Shown here piece after piece: positions 1 to 11,700 of a stretch of 64,000 nt of DNA. How positions within the stretch are numbered: the first letter of the stretch is position 1; each line of letters opens with the position of its first letter. Source of the DNA: Chiua virens (Eukaryota; Basidiomycota; Agaricomycetes; Boletales; Boletaceae). The DNA is taken from positions 1,550,001 through 1,614,000 of the forward strand of contig JAHNUO010000002.1 of the NCBI GenBank assembly GCA_019787685.1, written 5' to 3'. The translations under genes and the position numbers were made by a program. The notes beneath the pieces were generated by a model, which searched no databases, had not been told where the DNA came from, and saw only the letters and a program-made list of their open reading frames with translations.

Positions 1-149
1 TGCTGCCTCTACTTACATGCCTGCTCATGTGTTTCTCAGGCCTCGATTTCGAAAGGGCGTCGTATGACCTCCTCCTGACTACCAAAGATCGCACGGAAGC
101 TCTTGAGGCATTCAAAGCAAAGCGACCACCGGTCTTCAGAGGAGAATAG
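1..149 (+). CDS. Enoyl-CoA hydratase/isomerase family protein, C-terminal end only
   Basis: Only the last exon of this gene is inside the window. An intron acceptor (ctcag) ends at position 39. From there an open frame reads about 36 codons to TAG at 147-149. The peptide contains DFERASYDLLLTTKD and ends in EAFKAKRPPVFRGE. This is the typical tail of crotonase-fold enzymes of the enoyl-CoA hydratase/methylglutaconyl-CoA hydratase type (family knowledge: 'LE-A--LLLTTEDR-EA--AF-EKRKP-F-G'). Such enzymes hydrate enoyl-CoA thioesters in mitochondria, in beta-oxidation or leucine degradation. The catalytic residues lie upstream and are not visible, so the exact substrate cannot be assigned. The gene converges on SEC10, with only about 58 bases between the two stop codons. 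Confidence 0.7.
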   Translation, partial: LPLLTCLLMCFSGLDFERASYDLLLTTKDRTEALEAFKAKRPPVFRGE

Positions 150-207
150 GCTAGATAGCTGGGTGTGTATCTTGCTGTAATAGCCTTCCAACTATAACGA
201 CGGTACC

Positions 208-3200
208 CTAACTACGTCCCGTGACGGCAAAGTTCTGAGCGATTGCACTTGCGCTCGGGATCGTTACAGCAATGCCATCTCCCAGTTTTAAACCTTCCAA
301 CTCCTTCATCATGGTGCTCAGACGCGCTATCTTGAAGCGGTCCTTGAGTCCCTTGGTGGCCATGTCGCCAGCTGTGTCATCCATCTCCGAAGCCTCGTTG
401 AAACGGTTCTCAAACTGGACCCAGTCAGCTTCGTTGTGCCAGATATGGCATGAGAAGGGACGAGTCGATCCGGCCGAGGTAGTTTTCAGTAATATAGGAA
501 CGTAGAATCTCGGGTCGAACAAGGAAGACATTGCCTAGCTGTCGGATAAACTCGTAACGTTCGGGAAGAGAAGGGACGTTGAATGACACGACGGTGTCTT
601 GATACGACTTGAGATCTCTATTGAATTTGATCAATTGAGCACATGGATACCGTTTTGCTCAATACGACTCACTTGGCAAGCATGAGCCCACCCGTTGCGC
701 TGACGGGGAACTTGCGTAGATGATCCAAAAGGAGACTATTGTTCCCATTAGCTCCGCAGAAGAACATGATACTGACGGTGTGCTGACCTGTGAAACGAGG
801 TGCCGATCTCAGTAAGGAAGACCTCACGATTCTTTCCGCTCAAGTTTTGAAACGCAGCATCCCGAACCTTCTCCAAAGTCTCGCAACAAGCAACGCAGGG
901 TTCTGTATTGACTCGAGCGAAAGATTGGTCGTCGTTGCGAGGTTTGAAGTCGTTTTTCTTTTGTCTTCCGAGTTGCAGAGTTAGCCAAGAAATGATAGCT
1001 AGGAAATGTTGCGGAAGGTTACTTAGGCAAAGGATTGGTTGAGCTTACCATCCGTAAGTCGTTGCAGAAGACTGTTAGTGGCACCTTCGACACGACTGAC
1101 AGCCTGGTTATTGAAGACGGACATTTCGCGTCGGATCGTTACTGATACGGCGGCCAGTGGAAACAAGGCGACGTTGACATAGTGTTGCCAGAAATGGCAC
1201 ACAAGGTCAACGGTGTTAATCATACTCAAAGCCTGCAGGCTCGGTTCCACCTTGGAATCGGCAAACTCAATACGCGCATGTGCACTTTCGGTGATAGGTC
1301 AAAGGTCGGCACGCCGTTTGTTGTTGTTTACTCACGTTTCGACTGCAACTTCAAGATACGATGTTGCGATTGCCTCGGCGAGTACCTTGAGTAGGATGAA
1401 GGTATTTTTCGGCCTATGAACGCGCATCAGCGTGGGGCTCGTTGGACAGGTGGTTGCGATATACTAACGCGTCACTTTGGGCACTAAGCTCGACGCATCG
1501 TCCAACGGCCTCGGCATGCCATCTCAACATTTTCTCTGCCATTTCAATGTTGAGCAAACCATCCTCCTCGCGTGGCCCCTCTTCCGAATTTCTCTCGAGA
1601 GCACGATCGGTCATCATACTACCGAACCGCATGATAGCAGCCGCTGCCTGTGCAGAAGTAGTAGACGTCGCTATTGTTGTTGATGTGTTGGCAGCGGCAG
1701 CTCCCAAACGGTCCACCATACGATCGAACATGTTGGTCTTTCCCTTTTCCCTCTGTGTCCTCATCTTGATACAAGCTGCGAGTCAGTGGCGAGCTGAGAA
1801 AGATGGCACTAGACTCACGTGATATTGTGTGAAGTTACTCAAAAGGTTTGCGTAGAGCTCTGTCAGGCTTTTGCTTTCGCGATCTATATATTTCTGCCCT
1901 TCGGTATATGGCATGAACAATTCCTCCATGGCTGTCTCGAGCATCGCAGAGACCGTTGTGGCAGTAGCACCATGGGCAGCAGAAGGGGTATTATTGAGAG
2001 ATTGACAGAATTCTGCAGCCTCGAGCGAAGAGGATCGGCTGGGGGTCAAAGAAGGTAGCTCGTGTTTCTTCAGGTCATCAACCAACGCGGAGGTTTCAAC
2101 GTGATGAGCTGCAGTATTCGTAGATACGCCAACTCCGATATGGAACTCCCTTTGTTCAAAAGTTGTTCGATATATTGTTGTATCTATCAAAGATATGTCA
2201 AAAGGATCAGCGAAATGTGTAGAAGGACGGACCGGTTGAGCAAAGACACGTTGTAGGAATACCTGCATGACAAGAGGTGGGTTCGGGAAGACTGCCTGCA
2301 CAATTTGGGATTCTTGTGCCACCGTCGCTCTAATCTCTCCAAAGAGTTCGGTTAGACCCGACTCAGAACGAGGAGTGCTTTCGTCTGGGTTCGAGATCGT
2401 GCTCCATCTACAACAGAGTTATGGCGAAACGAAGGGAAAGAAAATTCATACAAGTTATCGCCGTGATCTACGTGCTCCCGTGTTTTGTTCATGAAAAAGT
2501 CGTGCTGGTTAACATAGACTTGCACACAAGATGTACCGCCGTTGAAATCCAGGAGTGTTTGAGCACAATGCTATTAGATGGGTATGAGACAGGGACATCA
2601 ATGATTGGCATATCAGAATCAGACAAACATGCATCATCTTCGGGTCTCCTTTGCGGTAACACTTAGTCGAAAAGATAAAGCATATCTTTTTCAAATTTCT
2701 CGCAATACTTGTCTATGTTTTCTCTCGTCTTCACCGTGATTAGGAATGCAGTGAATGCGACACGATGCTCATAAGACGCACCTTCTCCGCGAGTGGAAGG
2801 TCCACCTCCTTCGCTACGGTTGTCAACCGTCTGAGGATAACGGCTACTTCTCGCCGACCCCCTTTCCCTTCCTTCTTGAGGGTGTCGAGACGTGTCGTGT
2901 CTCCCCGAGAAAATTGGTTATAGTAGTCGATCAGATCATGAGCAGCTGGGCCCTCTGCCGCTCGATATGAACCGATTCGAGCTTTTCACCTTCTTGACGT
3001 CGGTTTAGAGTTCCACGACAGAGGGCATGCCGGCGCACCTATCCGAATCGCCGCGCGCCCGACCTCGTTTAATTTGTTCTCCATCGTCGAAAATGACGAA
3101 CCCACGCCCTGTAAATGCGCGGTTGTTCATGCGATGGAAACTAGAAGAATGTAGCACATACTTCGAATCCTTTGTTCAACTCAGCCATTTTCTTCGAATA

Positions 3201-3608
3201 CTTCTCGTTCTAAGACCCTCACGCTCTTTTCAAGCTGCTCTGTCTTTGTCTGCACATCCTTCCTGATCGCTATCAGACGGTCAACAGCTGCTTCGAAGGT
3301 GCGGATGAAGGGTTTCGGGTCGAAAGCTGCGGAAAAGGGCGTCAGACAGCGGAGGTGCTTGAAACGGCTAGCCGCACGCCCGGAAGAGGTCTTTGACTGA
3401 GTGATCAATTTCTCGGAGACTGATCCGACGAAATCCTTGACGTCGAACTTCCCCTGAAGCAAACGGTGAACGAGGGTATGAAGTGGACAGCTGCGCGAAC
3501 CTGGAATGTATCGAGGATAAGCTGACCCTCGACTGCGGGGTCTAGTTCGATCCGGTCAAGTTGTTGCATGGAGTGAAGTAATGGATGCTCAGATAACCAA
3601 GCTACCAT
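208..3608 (-). CDS. SEC10: Exocyst complex component Sec10
   Basis: Sec10 is an exocyst subunit that links the Sec4-bound secretory vesicle to the rest of the tethering complex at the plasma membrane. The N-terminus (ATG at 3608) reads LILDTF, then after an intron QGKFDVKDFVGSVSEKL, then DPKPFIRTFEAAVDRLIAIR and a coiled coil (VQTKTEQLEKSVRVLERE), the hallmark start of fungal Sec10. Further on come the YYNQFSRGDTTRLDTL, YRKGDPKMM, TVSAMLETAMEELF and C-terminal RYEFIRQLGNVFLVRPEIL blocks, ending with SASAIAQNFAVTGRS and TAG (208-210). Many short introns interrupt it. The frame is broken at three places: one extra base near 430-431 (between LLMPYLAQR and DWVQFENRF), one extra base near 3202-3203 (before YSKKMAELNKGFE) and one missing base near 2946 (in IERQRAQ/AHDLIDYY). 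Flanking residues match the family on both sides of each, so I treat these as homopolymer sequence errors, not decay. The start codon is only 78 bases from that of divergent RIX1. Confidence 0.88.
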
Positions 3609-3686
3609 CCGACCGTAAAGTCATGCATCGGCGTTGTTTTGACGTATTGAAATCCAAAGCCCTCGCTAGTACTTCTCATCCAATTC
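3609..3686. promoter_or_regulatory. Very short divergent promoter, SEC10/RIX1
   Basis: Only 78 bases separate the two divergent start codons (3608 minus, 3687 plus). All core promoter and 5'UTR sequence for one or both genes must be here or overlap the neighbouring coding regions. I see no clear TATA box. This is inference from position only. Confidence 0.5.
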
Positions 3687-6326
3687 ATGGATGTCCCTCA
3701 TCAACTTGAGACGCTACTTCACTTCCTCGTGACGGACGCGTCCAGCGTCGCTCACCTTCCCTACTTATTGGATCACCTTTCACCAGCCTGTCTTTCACCC
3801 TCCCCGCATCTGCAAAAATGGGTTACCCGTCTCACCTCATTGATGCATTCAAAAGATACCGCTGCTCGCTGGGCCGCCATATGTATCGCATATCGCATGT
3901 CATTCCTGTCAAAGTCGCTACTCGTTGACAATGCTCAGTCTTGGGTTGGAATTGTGTTTCCCTGCTTGTCGGTTTGTTGGATGCTGCACGTGTCTTTCAC
4001 TCGTTTTCTAATTGCCCATTCACAGAAACCTGAACCCATTCCCATCCTAAGGGTATCTATGCGATACTTGAACCTTGTTCTCTGTGCTGCAGAGCACAAC
4101 CTCGAGTTTCAGAGACAAGTTGCAATCCCCATGGTGCCCAAAGTGAGCTTGGCACTTCTGACAATCGCAGAAAAACACAATGACCGAGACATCAAGGTAG
4201 TCTCACGTATCTCGATGAAAACTAGGTGCTCATCATTCATCAGACCTCCTCCATACGAATGCTGGCCCAGCTAATACCACTATACCCTTCGTTGCACAAA
4301 GCACTCGGCCAGCGACTATCCGCGTTGTGTCACCAGATATTCAGCGGCTCTGTCCGTGCGACGGATACCCTTGTTGATGCCACCGCCAATCTTTACTCTG
4401 TCTTACACTTCCTCGGAGGCAAGGTCGGAGGGACAGACTTATGGCGGAATTGTTTGGACGAGGCCCTGCAGATGTCGTGGTCTGCTTGGCTGGGCTTGCG
4501 AACCACGTTCCCTACGAGCGCACAAATGAGCCACAATGTCATAGCACACTTGCGCACCCCCGATGGCAAACTACCCGACCTCATCTCCTATGGTGATGCT
4601 ACCAGAGAACCGTTGACAAGAATCACACTCAATCTTAACAGACTAAAATGTGGGGTCAGTGCAATTTCTGCACTGCTAAGGTAACACGAAATAGTCACTA
4701 CATACCCACATCTCACAGGTACTTCAGAGCACCCGTCACCCGCCCTGTTAAAGTCCCATTTGGTCATCTCTCAGCCTTTGGTTCGTGTTTGCTGGCAAGT
4801 ACACTTGATGACGAGGTTGGTTTCTGTGGAAAGCTCTTTTCGTACTACGCTCAGACTGCTATAGGGACAGACCTACTTTGATCCGCATGTCAGGGTTGCC
4901 GAATCTTCCGTAGTACCTGCAATTTGGAATCAGGCTTGTCGTCTGTTATCTTGCCTGGCCCAGACGTAAGTTCAACTTGTGATATTTGGCATACGTTCAT
5001 TGGAACAAACATTTATCAGTGCGCAGGACCTACTGGCCCAACATAAGTCGAGATTGATCACGATCATCTCTTCTCAACTTGACAATAGTCTTGAGCAGTG
5101 CGTATAATTTATCACTGGAAACCTATATTCACTCACGTGGGTTACAGAGCACAAAAACATTCATTTCTCCAATGTGCCTACCATCTGCTCTATTTTTGCC
5201 CAGTTGTTGATACTACGCTCGGGATTAATCGCCTCCTAAAAGCAACAATTCCCATTATATCTCCTCTCTACGTCCATCAACCGCGTTCGGAATCGAGTTT
5301 AAAAACCGCAAAACAGTCGAAAGCAAGTAACAAGAGGCGACGAGAGTATGAAGCTGACAATGTGCTCTCCACAACCAATAACACAATCTGTGCAACGACC
5401 GATGACTGTAACACGTTACTGGCCGCTCTAGATGGTGAGCACATCGAAGTCTGCTCGAATATTCTGCTGCTTATACGCTTCACCAGTTATAAGTCAGTGT
5501 ATGTTGAGCACGGAACTTGTGCCTTCCACCCGCTCCCTTGCGAACCGAGTGCTCTTGTCCATCCTACTGTCGCTTCCTTCGATACTACCTTCAAGCCTTT
5601 CGTCCGATGTTAGCTTCCACGGGAGGGTGATCAAAAGAGTTCGTGACATATGTATTGAAACTGTGCAAGGAAGCTCTCACGCAATGAGCAAAGGTTCTGG
5701 GCTTGTCCTTCGTTCGTTCTTGTCTGAGGTATGTGAATCCATTCCTCGAGCGGACCCTTCGGAATGAGCGGCATCCACAGAATTTGGCGACCCGTGACAA
5801 ACTTCATTCACATGTTGACCTTCTGTTGCATCCTCGTCGCCCGCCATTCGTCCGGACACTACCTTTTGTAGAGTCTCTCTCGCTCTCGTCTGCAGAGGAA
5901 AGTACACAAGAAGCAGCAACGCGTCATTCATTGGAACTGGCTTTCGGTAATGGGGAGATCGACTCAGACACTTCCAAGCTACCATACCAGCCCGAACCAG
6001 TCACACAGAACACTTTGGCTCCAGACCAGCAAGCACCCCCCAATCCGCCTAGGGGACAAGCGCTACTGACCTCCGTCGAGCTACAGTCGCAAACTACAAG
6101 CAACGTTGCCAGGACTGGTAATCATCCAGCGGAAGAGGTCACTTCATCTGTTCTCCCCATGGTAGTAGCACCATTACCATTCGCATCCAACGTACCAACT
6201 GGGCTGTCACTGTCACTCTCGCAAAAAGATCCTGCACCATCTTCACGTGTAGCGCCGATGCTAGTCGACGAATCTGATCAGGAAGAATTGCCAGCCATCG
6301 ATTTGGGTTCAGACTCGGACGCCTGA
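3687..6326 (+). CDS. RIX1: Pre-rRNA processing protein Rix1 (PELP1 family)
   Basis: Rix1 is part of the Rix1-Ipi3-Ipi1 complex, which processes ITS2 and helps Rea1 (Midasin) remodel pre-60S particles in the nucleoplasm. The N-terminal part (from ATG 3687) is helical and contains the family signature around WVTRLTSLMHSKDTAARWAA (residues about 48-67), matching the Rix1 domain 'LLxSKDxxxRWAGI'. Later exons carry QRQVAIPMVPKVSLALLTI, RMLAQLIPLYPSLHKALGQR and FRAPVTRPVKVPFGHL. At least six introns are visible, for example 3970-4023 and around 4683-4719. The C-terminus is low-complexity and acidic (VDESDQEELPAIDLGSDSDA, TGA at 6324-6326), as in PELP1/Rix1 tails. It lies beside the Pol I genes RRN11-like and RPA190. 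The middle exons (4.9-5.8 kb) are less certain. Confidence 0.82.
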
Positions 6327-6384
6327 GGCATAACATACGAATTGATTAGTAGTGGGTCCATCGTAGGAATATAACAGCCTGAAT

Positions 6385-7240
6385 TTAAACTCGCAGTCTC
6401 TTAGCTCGGATACCTTCTGTGTCTTGCAGGACAGTCTCTTCATCAGAGCCTTCTGCCTGTGGGAGGCCCCTTGGGCTCTGGGCCAGATTCTGAGTCTTCT
6501 CGCCGTGCATGCTCAATCTTAGCAAGTCTGGAAGGAAATAGAACTTACCATGCCTAGCAGTGTATCTATCACGATGTTCTCCGGATCGAGTGACTTGGCA
6601 CGTTCGAAAAAAATTTGAGCACGGTCAAGCATATCGCTGTCGACTGATCCCACATCAGCCTCATTTTCCAAAGCAGATTGAGAGGCAAAGACAGAACACA
6701 TCCCCGCATAGATGTGAAGCACGGTATTGTCACGATATGGAAACGAAGGTAGATAACTAATGTTGAGAAATATCAGCGAGAACTCGTGGTGAAAAAGTTG
6801 GAGTTCGAACAATTCCAGTTCATCGAGGGCCTCCCTGTGTCTACCGGCTAGGACATACAGGTGAACAAGTTCACAGAGAATTGGTTCCTTCTACCATGAC
6901 AGGCGATCAGTTGAACGGATCGTCGCGTGGTTCCAGCGGTACAGACGTTTTCAGGAGAGTGCAACATCATCATCCGCAAGTAATCGATCTCGGTTTGATT
7001 ACTCTCTGTCGTATGCCCAAGGGAACCCAGGAGGCCAAGTCCGAGCATCCAAGACGTCTTCCAGTCGATCTCCTTACACCTTGCGAGAATAGCCCAGGCT
7101 CGACGTGCACGCTGGAGATCGCCACGTTGTATGGTGAGGTGGAGAATGTCATAGAGCCGCCGTAGATGGACACGACGAGAAGTGTAAGGTGAGACATCTT
7201 CTGGTGGTGAAAATAGGAATGTGTGGACATTCGACGACAT
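6385..7240 (-). CDS. RRN11: RNA polymerase I-specific initiation factor, Rrn11/TAF1A-like
   Basis: Core Factor subunit Rrn11 (human TAF1A) recruits RNA polymerase I to the rDNA promoter in the nucleolus. From ATG 7240 the protein contains RRVHLRRLYDILHLTIQRGD followed by LQRARRAWAILARCKEIDW, the TPR-like block I associate with fungal Rrn11 proteins. After an intron (donor gtctgt near 6941) it continues KEPILCELVHLYVLAGRHRE. A second intron (gttcga...ttag) joins ALDELEL to YLPSFPYRDNTVLHIYAG. The exon with DRAQIFFERAKSLDPENIVIDTLLGM is followed by an intron and a short tail ending KRLRV and TAA (6385-6387). About 200 residues in total, so compact. A possible TTG codon upstream at 7255 is ignored in favour of the first ATG. 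It is divergent from the LAA2-like gene. The family call rests on remembered motifs. Confidence 0.72.
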
Positions 7241-7336
7241 GAGGATCGTGCGCAAGCAATATTATGTGCTTTGAAACGTTGTCAATTACTACCAGTCTCG
7301 TAAGCTCTACGTCCACTCAAGCAAATACCTCTCGCG
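7241..7336. promoter_or_regulatory. Divergent promoter, RRN11-like / LAA2-like
   Basis: A 96-base gap lies between two divergent start codons. It must hold the promoters of both genes. No specific element is recognised. Confidence 0.45.
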
Positions 7337-8526
7337 ATGCAATCCTTGGATGACGATTTCAGCTTCGATTCCTCGGTATGGAGTGCACCAGCACCAGCAC
7401 CGTCCCTCTTGTCTCCTCCGCCACCGCCTCCATCACTTTCTGCTCTCTCTCCCGCCGTATCTCTTGACCAACTCGATGATTTCGATGACTTCCACACACC
7501 GTTGGAATCCAAAACACCATCCCTTGCGCATGACGGCGACTTTGCGGATTTCGGCGACTTTGGTGAGGTAGGAACCTCGGACGTTAATTTCACTTTCGAG
7601 GAGGACACAACGTTCGGAGAAGTGATACAACAGCCAGAGTTGGTTCAGGTTGGCTGGCGGCCCCTTCGTCTAGATCCACTGCCTTCACTGCAGGATCTGA
7701 TTCCGGAGATCGAGGAAATACTCAGTCCTGTCTGGCCCCAGAATTTGTCCAGCGTTGCCAGCGACGAAGATATCAGACAAGTCGAGGGCATTGGTCAGAT
7801 ACTAACTACTCCAGCGGGGTGCGCCGCATGCTTTCTTGTTCGTTTCATTTAGCTCATGCCGTGCAGTCGCGAGCTATATTCATCGTTGCTGAATTCGCCT
7901 CCTCTCATGGAACCGATCAATTGGGTGCGATCCCGCATACGACAGCAACACCTGATTTCCCTTGGCCTTCCCGTCAACCTGGATGAGATGTTTCCCCAGG
8001 CTATCGCTAAACCTCTTCCGCCCCTACATATCTCGACACGACCCATTTCTGCTCCTCCAGGAGCATTAAATGTTCCGATCCATAGTATGCCACCATCCCG
8101 AAGTAATTCTCGGGCAGGAACGCGTTCGAATACTCCCAAACCGTCTACACGGTCTGGACTGTCAGCAGCGACGCAGCTAAGCCTCGGCCCTAAACCTGCG
8201 CTGGATCCGAAGAAGATAGATGACCTTTTGAGTCTTGACACAGGTGGGCCGCTACATCAGTTACGTCCCGAATGTGTATCGTAACCTATGACGCAGATCA
8301 ACTCAACCTGTTACCGTTAACAAAGTTGGAGAAATATCTCGCAGACTTACGCCAGGAGACGACAAATACGTCTTCGCTTCTGACATACCTTCTTCAGACA
8401 AGGGATGCCTTGCAACAGGACTCAGAGACGTATAATAGGCTAATTGCAGAGTTGGTCAATGAAGCTCAGAAGACCAAATCTGGGAAAAGTAGGACGGGGG
8501 TGAAACGCAGTGGGACGTTGAGTTGA
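7337..8526 (+). CDS. LAA2/DUF5102-like clathrin-adaptor accessory protein
   Basis: The start at ATG 7337 gives MQSLDDDFSFDSSVW, followed by a proline/serine tract and repeated acidic-aromatic motifs (DDFDDFH, DFADFGDFGE). Such DxF/FGDF motifs bind clathrin-adaptor ear domains. After an intron (donor gtgcgc at about 7819) comes the most ordered block, RELYSSLLNSPPLMEPINWV-RSRIRQQHLISLGLPVNLDE, which I associate with the fungal DUF5102 family that includes yeast Laa2 (partner of Laa1 and AP-1). A second intron follows SLDT. The C-terminus is a predicted coiled coil (LEKYLADLRQET...LLQTRDALQQDSETYNRLIAEL) with a basic tail and TGA at 8524-8526. Expected role: AP-1 or clathrin traffic at the trans-Golgi and endosomes. 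Family membership is from memory and the function is inferred. Confidence 0.65.
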
Positions 8527-8772
8527 TAGTATGTACTCGAGGAAGATACCAATGATGTTGAACTTGAAGTTGAACTCGGATATAGTGCGAGTCACGTGAT
8601 GTCGGAATGCCTAAATGTAGCGTTAGTGTGCTCAAGGATCAAGGAAAAAGTTTATCATCAATCTCTCCCTCGGTACGGGCTACGAGTGCACCATATATGA
8701 GCTCGGACAGTCCACTACTGACATAGACTATAGCACCAAAAGATATTCCAAAACAGTCTTCACTCACTCGAC

Positions 8773-11700
8773 ATGAACGTCGCCGTCTCGGTACCTACTA
8801 CGGTCTCAAGCATATCCTTTTCCTTCCTCTCCACGGCGGACATTCGTAGAATATCTGTGAAACAGATAGTGAACCCAGACCTCTTCAATGAGCTGAATAA
8901 ACCCAATGCAGGCGGTCTGTATGATCCAGCTCTTGGGCCATGTGATCGGCAGGACATGTGCGTTGTTTTACACTCGAGTTTGACTCTAGTGATTATCTCT
9001 TTGCAGCTGCGCAACATGCCATCTCAACTATTCCACTTGTCCCGGACATTACGGTCACATTGAGTTACCCTCTCCTGTCTACCATCCTCTCTTCATGGCA
9101 AACATGTATAGTGTCCTTCGCGGAACTTGCTTGTTCTGCCATAGATTCAAGGCCCCTCTATCCGTGGTGGGAATAATTTCCTTTTTGTCGTTGCGTGTCC
9201 GGGCTGAATTGGTCATCTGAATAGACGTGTAAATACGTTGCTAAACTACGGTTGATGGAGCATGGTCTCCTCGAGGCTGCTTATGGCGTGGATGACATTC
9301 AACTCGCATTGGCAGGCGACGACGACGACGACAGCCGTGATGAATCCGTAGAGGAATTTGAAAAGCGCATCCAGCTCTACGTTTCTATCCAGCTTTCTCG
9401 TGCATCCAGCAGTAAACGCGACCATTACAAAAACGAACTTGTCTATCAGGCGAGAAAGGAGCTTATCCTGGATTTTATAAAGACCACCATTTCAAAAAAG
9501 TGTCATAATTGCCAGGCGTGAGTAGCTTTCTTTTCGGGTTTCCTCTACTCATGTTCCCAACTCTACCTACCCTCGCGGTCTCCCAACTTCAACGCGCCTC
9601 CTTCGGTCCGCTCGTATGATAGATATGCATACACATTTCGCAAGGAGAGTTTCACCAAGATCATAGAATATGATCTCTCCACCAAGCACAAAAATCAGCA
9701 CAGGGCAATTGGCCTCAGGCGCCCCGATGTACTTCTTGCACAGCAGCAAGCTGTTGCAGGATATCGTCCAAGTGGGGATGATATCCCGCTTGACGAGGGC
9801 GACGGGTCCTCAGACACGGAGCCTGAAGGAGATTTGACCTACCCAAATGAAGAGGAAGCGGAAACACTACCCGAGTCGTCCAAGGAGACAATTCCCAAGT
9901 CAGCCAGTGGAAAGGTTAAGACGTTACGCGGACGTAATGAAAGGGTCATGCCACCAGAAGAATGTCGCGCCCACCTTCGTCGCTTGTTCCAAAATTGCCC
10001 AGTTATCTGTTCCCTTCTGTTTGGTCGACACGGTCCTTTTGCTCCTCTTTCGCGCCATGGCCTTTCGTTAGTTTCTCCCGACATGTTCTTCATCGATGTC
10101 CTGTTGGTACCGCCAACACGATTTCGACCCCCGGCGAAATTGGGGGATAGGCTCTTTGAAAACCCCCAGAATGAGCTGCTTGCCAGAGCTCTCCGCACAT
10201 CATTCCTTATACGCGATTTGAATGCCAATCTGGTTGCTGCATCTGCGAAGGCGTTGACTGCGGATGAGGCGTCGCGGAAACGTTTGTTCGGGTCGCTCCT
10301 GGAAGCTCTGATACAGCTTCAAACCGACGTTAACAGCTTCATTGATAGTAACAAAAATCCACAGCCACCTCGCCAGGGAAAGCTACCACCTCCTGGTATA
10401 AAACAGGGTCTCGAAAAAAAGGAGGGGTTGTTCCGGAAACACATGATGGTTTGCTTTCATCGTTCCTATGTCCTGATGCCGGCTAAGCAGTATAATATAG
10501 GGGAAACGTGTAAATTACGCTGCGCGTTCGGTCATTTCGCCCGATGTTAATATCGAACCAAACGAGATCGGTATCCCACCTGTTTTTGCGAGGAAGTTGA
10601 CGTATCCAGAACCTGTAACTCCACTGAATATCCATCAGTGTCGCCAATGGGTGATAAATGGTCCGAAGAATTATCCTGGTGCTACCATGGTGGAGTTTGA
10701 AGATGGGCGCCTTCAGTCATTGGTGAAATTCTCCTCGTGGCTTGTCTAGAGCCGGCTGAGCTTCAACCCCATATCAGGATAATATGTCGAAGGAAGTGCG
10801 TCAAGCTATTGCTGATATGCTCTTCACTCCACAAGACGCGAACAATGTTAGCGGCCTTTCCACAAAAACTCCGTCCATCAATAAAAAGGTGTATCGACAT
10901 CTCCAGGACGGTGACGACTTAATCTTAAATCGGCAACCAACACTACACAAGCCGAGTATGATGTGTCACCGAGCCCGCATTCTCCAAGGGGAGAAAACAA
11001 TCCGCTTGCATTACGCGAATTGGTCTGTGCTTTTGTCTTTGTCCCCGATTTTTCAATCGAATTTTCTTTTGCAGTAATTCATATAACGGTATGTCTGTGT
11101 ACTCGATCTCTACATTGTGTCCTCCGTCGTTAATCTATCTTGCCAGCCGACTTTGACGGTGATGGTAAGTGCGTCCCACTCTGTTACGTCCCACATCGCT
11201 GACATTTTTCACAGAAATGAACATTCATTTTCCTCGTATGTTGTCTGGTCGTGCTGAATGTTCTGTCGCATCCTGATTCTCCTTCAGAGAACCCGGTAGC
11301 GAAAGCGGAGGCCAGGTTCATTGCTAATACAGACAATCAATACCTAGTGCCTACGTCTGGGAAACCTCTTCGAGGTTTGATACAGGATCACGTGGTTGCT
11401 GGGGTATGGATGACATGCCAAGATACCTTTTTCTCGAGAGACGAGTATTTCCAACTGCTCTATGGGGCCCTTCGACCAGAGAGTGGCGATTTGCCATCCG
11501 ATCGTCTGAAGACCCTTCCCCCTGCTATATGGGTACCGAAACCACTCTGGACAGGGAAACAAATAGTGCGTTATCTTTTACGCCATGCTTGGATGTACTC
11601 ACAGCAGCTAGATTTCGACAGTACTCTTGAACATCACTCCTCCCAACGCCGAAGGATTGAACTTGGAGTCTACCTCTAAAGTCTCGGGAAATCTGTGGGG

